Origin: an uncultured Tolumonas sp.
GTDB taxonomy: Bacteria; Pseudomonadota; Gammaproteobacteria; Enterobacterales; Aeromonadaceae
Direction: 5' to 3'
DNA length: 64,000 nt
Assembly (NCBI RefSeq): GCF_963676665.1
Contig: NZ_OY781378.1
Location: 310,001 to 374,000 of the forward strand
Positions 57,903 through 64,000 of this stretch are shown here, piece by piece. Every line of letters begins with the position of its first letter. The first letter of the stretch is position 1. The notes under the pieces were generated by a model. That model saw nothing but the letters and a program-made list of their open reading frames with translations, was not told the origin of the DNA and searched no databases. The position numbers and the translations under genes were made by a program.

Positions 57903-58457
57903 ATGGAAAAAGTTTTGTTGGTAGATGATGAACCGTTGATCTTGAAAGCATTAGTTCGGCTATTGCAGCGAACGCCTTGTTTATGTGAAGGACGCTTGTT
58001 TAAACTGGAACTGGTGACGTTTACTGAACCATCCAAAGCACTGGAATATGCCCAAAACTACCAAGTATCACTGGTTATTTCTGATTACAGAATGCCAGGC
58101 ATGGATGGCGTTGAACTGTTGACAGCAATTAAAACCCTACAACCGGATGCTGTGCGTCTCATTATTTCCGGTTATGCCGATCTGAATGCATTGATCAACG
58201 CCATTAATCGGGCGCATATTTATCGTTTTGTTGCCAAACCCTGGAACGACTATGAATTAGTCGCAACCATCGGGCAGGCGTTACGTCACCGGCAATTGAT
58301 CCTTGAAAATCAGCGTTTGGCTGATTTAGAACGCGTTGCACGTGGGCAATTATCTGACAGTGAATTGGCAGTAAGGCAGTTAGAACGAGAAGCTCCCGGT
58401 ATTACGAAAGTGAATTGGGCTGCAGATGGTTCTGTTATGCTGGACGATGAGGAATAA
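57903..58457 (+). CDS. Stand-alone receiver protein with helical tail
   Basis: A 184-residue response regulator. The receiver (1-130) has LLVDDEPL, phospho-Asp in VISDYRMPGMDG and FVAKPWNDYEL. It is followed by a helical tail (135-184) with no output domain. An insertion (QRTPCLCEGRLFKLELV) after the first helix carries two cysteines. It may act as a phosphate sink, a relay, or a partner-binding regulator for the kinase encoded 2 bases downstream. Confidence 0.88.
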   Translation: MEKVLLVDDEPLILKALVRLLQRTPCLCEGRLFKLELVTFTEPSKALEYAQNYQVSLVISDYRMPGMDGVELLTAIKTLQPDAVRLIISGYADLNALINAINRAHIYRFVAKPWNDYELVATIGQALRHRQLILENQRLADLERVARGQLSDSELAVRQLEREAPGITKVNWAADGSVMLDDEE

Positions 58458-58459
58458 GC

Positions 58460-59959
58460 ATGGCGTTGGTATGGAGCGATGAATATGTCACTGGTATTGC
58501 TGAGATAGACCAACAGCATAAAGCTATTTTCCGTGAAATGGGCTCATTGGCGATGAGCTTATTGCAGGGGAAAAACTATACCGATGTGCAACGTGAGCTT
58601 AAACAATTAGCACTCGTTCTTCACGAACATATCAACTACGAAGAACTGATGATGTTTCAGGAAGGTTGTCTGCCAGAGGTAATGTGGGGCCACTCGGAAG
58701 ATCACCAACTCTTTTTGCAGCACCTGAATGTGGCCAGTAATGAGCTGATGAGCCATGATGAAATCCGGGCCTTCTTACGTTATGCCGTTTTTTGGATGCG
58801 TTATCACATCCTGACGATTGATAAACCAGTGTGTGCTCAGTTTCTTGCTATGCGCAAAGGCATGAGTTCGGAAGAAGCTTATAGCCATTCTGCGGCGGTA
58901 GTAATCGAAGCGGTTCCTTTGTTATTAGGTGGTTTGCATCAAACTTACTCCGAGCTTTACGACTCACAGCTGCGCGTTGTGCATCAAAATAGCCATCTTT
59001 TGGAAGTACAACAAAAACTAAAACAAACCAATCAAGAATTGGAAGAACGTGTCACGCGTCGCACGAATGAACTGACCGAAGCTAACCGTAAATTGCAGGA
59101 TGAATATGAAAAACTGCAACTACTGAATCAGAAATTAGAAAGTGCCCAAGGGCAATTATTACAATCGGATAAGATGGCCGCTATTGGTCAATTAGCGGCT
59201 GGTGTGGCGCATGAAATCAACAATCCAGTGGGTTTTGTTAATGCCAATCTAGGTACGCTAAAAAGCTATGTCGATTCCTTACTGTTGCTGATCAGTACCT
59301 TTGAGCAGGTATCCGATGAATTACCGGCTGGCGTACAACAGCGCTTGCATGAAGTAAAAGAGAATATCGAACTGGACTATGTCCGGCAGGATATTATTGA
59401 ACTGTTAGCTGAATCTGCCGATGGATTGGATCGTGTTAAACAGATCGTACAAGATCTGAAAGATTTTGCCCGTGCTGGCGAATCTGTATGGCAGGATTCG
59501 GATTTGCATCGTGGTTTAGACAGTACGCTCAACGTGGTTTGGAACGAGCTGAAATATAAAGCAAAAGTGCATAAAGAATACGGCGAAATTCCATTGGTGC
59601 GTTGTGTTCCGGCACAGATCAATCAAGTCTTCATGAATATGATGATCAATGCAGCCCATGCAATTGAGGGCATGGGTGAAATTACGCTAAAAACCGGTCG
59701 GGAAGGCGAAGAGGTGTGGATCTCTATTACTGACACTGGCAAAGGTATGTCGGAAGCAGTGCGCAAACGAATATTTGAACCCTTTTTTACCACGAAAGCG
59801 GTAGGGCAAGGTACTGGTTTAGGCCTTTCTTTGGCCTACAGTATCATTCAAAAACACAAAGGTCATATCGAAGTCGTTAGCACCGAAGGCATCGGCACAA
59901 CATTCACTATCTATTTACCTATCGCGGGTAAAGGCGAAATATCTGCAGATGGAAAGTGA
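58460..59959 (+). CDS. Hemerythrin-sensor histidine kinase
   Basis: A 499-residue soluble kinase. Residues 1-135 are a bacteriohemerythrin with all seven diiron ligands: His20, His57, Glu61, His78, His82, His116 and Asp121. A coiled coil (165-235) connects to the histidine kinase core: phospho-His251 in AAGVAHEINNP, N box MNMMINAAHAIE, G boxes ITDTGKGMS and GTGLGLSLAYSI. There is no membrane segment, so it senses O2, NO or redox state in the cytoplasm, by analogy with known hemerythrin sensors. It ends the operon whose other three members all carry receivers, the best candidates for its phosphotransfer targets. Confidence 0.93.
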   Translation: MALVWSDEYVTGIAEIDQQHKAIFREMGSLAMSLLQGKNYTDVQRELKQLALVLHEHINYEELMMFQEGCLPEVMWGHSEDHQLFLQHLNVASNELMSHDEIRAFLRYAVFWMRYHILTIDKPVCAQFLAMRKGMSSEEAYSHSAAVVIEAVPLLLGGLHQTYSELYDSQLRVVHQNSHLLEVQQKLKQTNQELEERVTRRTNELTEANRKLQDEYEKLQLLNQKLESAQGQLLQSDKMAAIGQLAAGVAHEINNPVGFVNANLGTLKSYVDSLLLLISTFEQVSDELPAGVQQRLHEVKENIELDYVRQDIIELLAESADGLDRVKQIVQDLKDFARAGESVWQDSDLHRGLDSTLNVVWNELKYKAKVHKEYGEIPLVRCVPAQINQVFMNMMINAAHAIEGMGEITLKTGREGEEVWISITDTGKGMSEAVRKRIFEPFFTTKAVGQGTGLGLSLAYSIIQKHKGHIEVVSTEGIGTTFTIYLPIAGKGEISADGK

Positions 59960-60007
59960 TTAAGACAAGGCTTGTTTAGTCTTTGGTGTTGTGAGGTTCT
60001 GCGCAGA

Positions 60008-60325
60008 TTATTTTGTCTGCTGTTTGACCTGAAACAATTCCAGTTTTTCTAATTCCATCTTGTTCTCTTTTAATACCAATAAACAGGCAAAAGTAACCGC
60101 AGGTTTTTGTTTTTTCACTTCTCCGGTAACCAGCCACTTATATTGTACTGCCAGCGGTTTCACTTCGGTAACCTGAATATCTAATAATGAACCCGTACGA
60201 TAAGCCAACAACGTCTGGCAGGTTTGTTGTGCTTGCTGCGCATAATTATCTGTGCTGGCACGAACCGGAAAACAGAATAAACCGAATGTCAGCAGGAACA
60301 GACGGCAAAGGCGAGAGAAGGTCAT
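60008..60325 (-). CDS. Small secreted hypothetical protein
   Basis: A 105-residue protein with a signal peptide (1-23, ending VRAS). The mature part has two cysteines (QTCQTLL and FACLLVL), likely a disulfide, and a simple beta-rich pattern. It is convergent with the kinase and lies downstream of the porin on the same strand beyond a terminator. No family recognised; probably periplasmic. Confidence 0.65.
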   Translation of the reverse strand: MTFSRLCRLFLLTFGLFCFPVRASTDNYAQQAQQTCQTLLAYRTGSLLDIQVTEVKPLAVQYKWLVTGEVKKQKPAVTFACLLVLKENKMELEKLELFQVKQQTK

Positions 60326-60393
60326 ATTCAGGATTTATCAGAAAGAAAATGTGAGGCTGATTATCAAAGGATAATGAGTCTGGTGCAATAACA

Positions 60394-60418
60394 AAAAACC
60401 CCCGCCGAAGCGAGGGTC
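60394..60418 (-). terminator. Intrinsic terminator of the porin gene
   Basis: On the minus strand ACCCTCGC-TTCG-GCGGGGGT (one G-U pair) with a tetraloop, then six T. Confidence 0.9.
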
Positions 60419-60461
60419 AAATAGGCATTTACTTCTGGCTTACGCCATCTGCACAGGCAGA

Positions 60462-61574
60462 TTAGAAGAAGTATTTGAAACGTACGCGTCCACCGTAATC
60501 TTTAACGGTATCAGCTGAATCAACTTTAGTAGTGCCGTAAGAAGCGCCCAAGTACATGTCGAAGTTATCCAGACCCATTACACCAGGGATCTTGTAAGAA
60601 GCGTAAACTTCGTTCATTTTGGTGTGAGAATCTGTAGTTCCTAATGCTGCATCTGTATCAGTGGTGTTTTTGCTGTACAGGTAAGCAACATAGAAGTTCT
60701 GGTATTGAGCACCTGGGCCAACGCTGTAGCTAGAACCAGCTACATCGTTCAGGTACGCGCCACGCAGATTCAGAGACAGGTCGTCGTTAACTTTAACGGT
60801 AGTAGTGGCACCGTAGCCGCTCCAATCAGACAGATTTGCACCATCGACGCCTTGAGTGTAGGCATCGCTTACCAGGTTGAATTCACCACCAACTGCTACA
60901 GTAACAGTGTCACCAGTCCATGCAATAACAGGACGAGCGATCAACGGATCTTTGTTTTGTACTGCACCAGAAACGTTGTGATATGAACCTACGGTTGTAG
61001 TTGTGATAGCACCAGTTAACAGATTAGCTGATTCTGTTGACGATGTTGTATACGCTTGATCGCTACCGAACAGAGTTGAAACTTCAGCGTGCCATTGGCC
61101 AGCTTCTTTGCTCAGCATTACTTGGCTACCAGAAGACGCACGACCACGAGCTAACTTAGCACGGTAGCCTTCGTTACCAGTAGTGTAGGTATCCTGACCA
61201 GCTACAGACAGGTCATAAGCTTCGTAGTGACCCATTTTGAAGCCCCAGTCGTTTTTCACGCCGAAACCAAACCATGCATCTTCACCAGAACCTTCAACTG
61301 CGTTGGTATCAAAAGTAGGGTTTACTTTGAATGCAGCGTAGTTGCCGTTAGCCAGAGCACGTTCGCCTTCGATGTCAACCAGGATACGACCGTTAGCTGA
61401 TTGATTATCAGTAACTAATGCGTCTGAATTGTTATGAGTAGCGTCCAAGTTGTATTCTACGTCGCCACCCAGCATCAGTTTACCCTGTGGAGTGTCGAAA
61501 GTAGCACCAGCGTGAGCGGCAGAAGCTACGAACAGAGCCAGTACGCTAGGTACTAATACGTTCAGTTTTTTCAT
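60462..61574 (-). CDS. Outer-membrane beta-barrel porin
   Basis: A 370-residue porin. A signal peptide (1-22, SAAHA) precedes a barrel of alternating beta-strands ending in the aromatic FKYFF, the C-terminal Phe expected for BAM-dependent assembly. The N-terminal GKLMLGGDVEYNLDA and overall pattern suggest a carbohydrate/anion-type porin rather than OmpF/OmpC, but the substrate is not certain. ATG 61574 is 9 bases from AAGGA; ATG 61580 is too close. Codon use is strongly biased, indicating an abundant protein. Confidence 0.85.
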   Translation of the reverse strand: MKKLNVLVPSVLALFVASAAHAGATFDTPQGKLMLGGDVEYNLDATHNNSDALVTDNQSANGRILVDIEGERALANGNYAAFKVNPTFDTNAVEGSGEDAWFGFGVKNDWGFKMGHYEAYDLSVAGQDTYTTGNEGYRAKLARGRASSGSQVMLSKEAGQWHAEVSTLFGSDQAYTTSSTESANLLTGAITTTTVGSYHNVSGAVQNKDPLIARPVIAWTGDTVTVAVGGEFNLVSDAYTQGVDGANLSDWSGYGATTTVKVNDDLSLNLRGAYLNDVAGSSYSVGPGAQYQNFYVAYLYSKNTTDTDAALGTTDSHTKMNEVYASYKIPGVMGLDNFDMYLGASYGTTKVDSADTVKDYGGRVRFKYFF

Positions 61575-61794
61575 CGTCATCTTTCCTTGTTATGAGGGAT
61601 GCCTGATTAACCTCAGGCTTGGTTAGTCTCTGAAAAGTTTTTTTTTAATTTCTTGGGAACTTTTCTTGGATTAACCATATCTAACTGATAACAGCGGTGC
61701 AAATGTGCAAGGCGTTGGTGTTGTTGTTTTGTGAGCCAGCTGGCAATCTCTGTTTTTGAGCAAAAATGATCTGTGATACTGATCTCTTTCTATC

Positions 61795-61922
61795 TATACC
61801 CAAAGAAATTGGAGTTGCAGCAAGGCGACAAGTGAGCGCATCCCCATGAGCATAGAGATGCTATGTGATTGGGGTGAGTGAACGCCGTCAACGATGCTGC
61901 AATTTCAAGTGCGAAGGGTATA
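61795..61922. repeat. ERIC-like intergenic repeat element
   Basis: A 128-base imperfect palindrome bounded by TATACCC and GGGTATA. Its centre, ATCCCCATGAGC...GATTGGGGTGAGTGAACG, aligns with the core of the enterobacterial repetitive intergenic consensus, including the conserved GTGAGCG/CCCC blocks. Ends with TA match the known TA insertion preference of ERIC. It is non-coding; such elements are non-autonomous and can fold in mRNA. Confidence 0.8.
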
Positions 61923-62010
61923 TTCCTGCGTATTAAACAATTCATTTGGTCTTTTAGTGACACTATCGATTGATCGTGATGATGGGCTTGCGTACCATTT
62001 CGCTTTCCGC

Positions 62011-62034
62011 TTACACCACGGAATGGTGTAATAT
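62011..62034 (+). promoter_or_regulatory. Operator-like dyad overlapping the ydiJ -10
   Basis: TTACACCA-N5-TGGTGTAA (62011-62031) is a perfect 8-5-8 dyad. TAATAT (62029-62034), a good -10, overlaps its right arm; the -35 is weak. It lies 70 bases upstream of the ydiJ start. Confidence 0.5.
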
Positions 62035-62104
62035 GCATATATATCCACTCTCGTCGCTTGGATACTCAAATTTTTGATATCAGCACCATGATCAGGAAGA
62101 CAGC

Positions 62105-64000
62105 ATGATCCCGAGACTGACACCCCAAGACAGCCTGAAACAACCGTATATTGCTTTTCTGGCGTCATTAACACGCGCCGGATTCAGCGGCGATATTGAC
62201 TCTTCTTATTCCAGCCGTTTGGCGGTAGCGACTGATAACAGTGTATATCAGTGGTTACCGCAGGCGGTGGTGCACCCAAAAACCACTGACGATATCGCAT
62301 TAATGCTGAAACTGGCATCAGAGCCGGTATATCGTCACATTACGTTTTCACCACGTGGTGGTGGTACAGGCACCAACGGTCAGTCGTTGAGCGATGGCAT
62401 CATGGTCGATCTGTCGCTGTATATGACATCGGTATTAGAGTTGGATGTTGCGGCCCGTCGGGTCAAAGTGCAGGCGGGGTTAGTTAAAGATAAGCTGAAT
62501 ACCACGCTGAAACCGCATGGTCTGTTTTTCTCGCCAGAACTGTCAACCAGTAACCGTGCAACGATTGGTGGCATGGTGAATACCGATGCGTCCGGTCAGG
62601 GCTCGCTGAAATATGGTAAGACTTCGGATCACGTATTAGGCGTGCGTGCAGTTTTAATGGATGGTTCGGTAATCGAAGCTCTACCACTGCAAGGTGAGGC
62701 TTTGCAGGCGAAACTGGCGCAGCAAGATCGGGAAGGTGAGATCTACCGTCTGGTATGGGATATCGCCCGAGGAAAACGTGCCGATATCGAAGCAACATTT
62801 CCAAAACTAAACCGTTTTCTGACGGGCTATGATCTGACGCATGTCTATGATCCTGCTACTGAAATGTTGGATCTGAGCCGCTTGTTGTGTGGTTCGGAAG
62901 GTACGTTAGCCTTTATTACGGAAATTTTACTCGATCTGACACCGATCCCGACTTATCGCGCATTGGTGAACATTAAATACGATAGTTTTGAATCTGCACT
63001 GCGTAACGCGCCATTAATGCTGGCTGCCGAAGCGATGTCGGTTGAAACCGTGGATTCGCGTGTATTGGATCTGGCGCGTTCTGATATTGTCTGGCATTCA
63101 GTGAAAAATTTGATCACCGATGTGCCGGGTAAAGAGATGATGGGCTTAAACATCGTCGAATACGCCGGTGCGGAGGCGAGAGAGCAGCAGCCTAAAATGC
63201 AGGCTCTGTGTCAGAAAATTGATGAACAGATGGCCGCAGGCAAAGCCGGCATTATCGGTTATCAAATCTGTGAAGATCTGAACAGCATCGAAGCTATTTA
63301 TGGCATGCGTAAAAAAGCAGTGGGTCTGCTGGGTAATGCGCCGGGGCGTAAGAAACCCGTGGCATTTACCGAAGATACTGCGGTGCCACCTGAAAAACTG
63401 GCTGATTTCATCATGGAATTCAGAGCATTACTGGATGAGCATCAATTAACTTATGGTATGTTCGGTCACGTTGATGCGGGCGTGTTGCATGTACGCCCAG
63501 CGCTGGATATGTGTGATCCGGAACAAGAAGTAACGCTGCGTAAAATCTCCGATCAGGTCGTAAAACTGACGGCGAAATACGGTGGTTTGATGTGGGGTGA
63601 GCATGGCCGTGGTTTCCGTTCCGAATATGGTCCAGAGTTTTTCGGCGAGTTGTTTGTTGAATTGCGCCGCATTAAAGGGGCGTTTGACCCAGATAACCGT
63701 CTGAACCCCGGCAAGATTTGTACGCCGGTAAATTCCAACGATGAGCTGGTTTCTGTCGATGCGACCAAACGCGGTGCGTATGATCGTCAGATCCCGGTGA
63801 AGATCCGCGATTCTTTTAAAGAAGCATTAGATTGTAACGGCAACGGTTTGTGTTTCACCTTTGAAACCAGCTCACCAATGTGCCCGTCATTTAAACTCAG
63901 TGGTGATCGCCGAGAATCACCGAAAGGGCGCGCAGGTTTAATGCGTGAATGGCTGCGTCAGTTGGAAGTACAAGGCGTGGATGTACTGACCGAAGAAGGG
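62105..64000 (+). CDS. ydiJ: FAD-binding and Fe-S oxidoreductase YdiJ, N-terminal 632 codons (3' end outside window)
   Basis: The open frame runs off the window end. Residues 40-270 are an FAD-binding PCMH domain (SPRGGGTGTNGQSLSDG, STSNRATIGGMVNTDASGQG, LCGSEGTLAF). Residues about 290-540 are the C-terminal FAD-linked oxidase domain ending in DPDNRLNPGKI. An iron-sulfur segment starts at CNGNGLCFTFETSSPMCPSF. This matches E. coli YdiJ (about 1018 residues), a D-2-hydroxyglutarate dehydrogenase; about 390 residues should lie beyond the window. AGGAAG precedes ATG 62105. Confidence 0.95.
   Translation, partial: MIPRLTPQDSLKQPYIAFLASLTRAGFSGDIDSSYSSRLAVATDNSVYQWLPQAVVHPKTTDDIALMLKLASEPVYRHITFSPRGGGTGTNGQSLSDGIMVDLSLYMTSVLELDVAARRVKVQAGLVKDKLNTTLKPHGLFFSPELSTSNRATIGGMVNTDASGQGSLKYGKTSDHVLGVRAVLMDGSVIEALPLQGEALQAKLAQQDREGEIYRLVWDIARGKRADIEATFPKLNRFLTGYDLTHVYDPATEMLDLSRLLCGSEGTLAFITEILLDLTPIPTYRALVNIKYDSFESALRNAPLMLAAEAMSVETVDSRVLDLARSDIVWHSVKNLITDVPGKEMMGLNIVEYAGAEAREQQPKMQALCQKIDEQMAAGKAGIIGYQICEDLNSIEAIYGMRKKAVGLLGNAPGRKKPVAFTEDTAVPPEKLADFIMEFRALLDEHQLTYGMFGHVDAGVLHVRPALDMCDPEQEVTLRKISDQVVKLTAKYGGLMWGEHGRGFRSEYGPEFFGELFVELRRIKGAFDPDNRLNPGKICTPVNSNDELVSVDATKRGAYDRQIPVKIRDSFKEALDCNGNGLCFTFETSSPMCPSFKLSGDRRESPKGRAGLMREWLRQLEVQGVDVLTEEG

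Larger units (their letters stand above)
61575..62104. other. Intergenic region between porin and ydiJ, 530 bases
   Basis: Holds the porin leader with a small AAAAGTT/AACTTTT hairpin (61633-61664), the ERIC-like element and the ydiJ promoter dyad. No gene seen. Confidence 0.6.

Noticed and set aside
1..64000. tRNA, rRNA, CRISPR arrays, insertion sequences, prophage genes
   Set aside because: None recognised by eye; a tRNA and repeat-array scan would be needed to exclude short or diverged ones.

Overview
The window is gene-dense chromosomal DNA from a free-living, motile gammaproteobacterium. The gene set (type-II-like tyrS beside anmK, erpA beside hemL, ahpC/ahpF, rbsDACBKR, rbbA operon, draG/draT, many chemoreceptors and c-di-GMP proteins) fits the Aeromonadales and looks most like Tolumonas. 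That placement is inference from gene content; no database was searched. No rRNA, tRNA, CRISPR array, prophage or insertion sequence was seen.

Layout. 1-3.1 kb: end of valS, then a LysR regulator divergent from doxX-pirin. 3.1-10.8 kb: a D-amino-acid/dipeptide island, with alr-pepD (pepD frameshifted) facing dgcN-dgcA-dat-AGCS symporter across a 650-base AT-rich gap full of dyads. 10.8-13.7 kb: ahpC/ahpF behind an exact OxyR-type site, then a cold-shock gene. 13.8-15.8 kb: yedJ-like HD hydrolase, LysR, DUF1127 protein. 15.8-22.5 kb: ribose uptake genes with a second rbsD, a perfect LacI-type operator and rbsR. 22.5-28 kb: a Ca-binding-repeat protein, a PruR-like periplasmic protein coupled to a c-di-GMP phosphodiesterase, draG, and draT broken by one base. 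28-37 kb: two chemoreceptors around hemL, erpA, a small lipoprotein, anmK and tyrS. 37-42.5 kb: an NAD salvage locus (nrtR, nadD-like, pncA-like, pncB, nadE) around a paired operator. 42.5-45.7 kb: copper module copZ/copA/cueR. 45.7-48.2 kb: chemoreceptor, AT-rich gap with a 17-bp inverted repeat, small orphan gene. 48.2-53.7 kb: yhiI-rbbA-yhhJ-tetR transporter operon. 53.9-60 kb: a four-gene signalling operon (EAL-REC, REC-HD-GYP, REC, hemerythrin-histidine kinase). 60-64 kb: small secreted protein, porin, an ERIC-like element and the first 632 codons of ydiJ.

How it fits together. Much of the window is environmental sensing: three chemoreceptors, three c-di-GMP hydrolase-type proteins whose GGDEF domains (where present) are degenerate, and an oxygen- or redox-type hemerythrin kinase. 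Each metabolic module (ribose, D-amino acids, NAD, copper, peroxide) lies beside its own regulator or a recognisable operator. The most novel-looking systems are the hemerythrin kinase operon, the PruR-like/GGDEF-EAL pair and the D-amino-acid island. The two one-base frameshifts (pepD, draT) both fall at or beside short homopolymers, so sequencing error must be excluded before they are read as biology.
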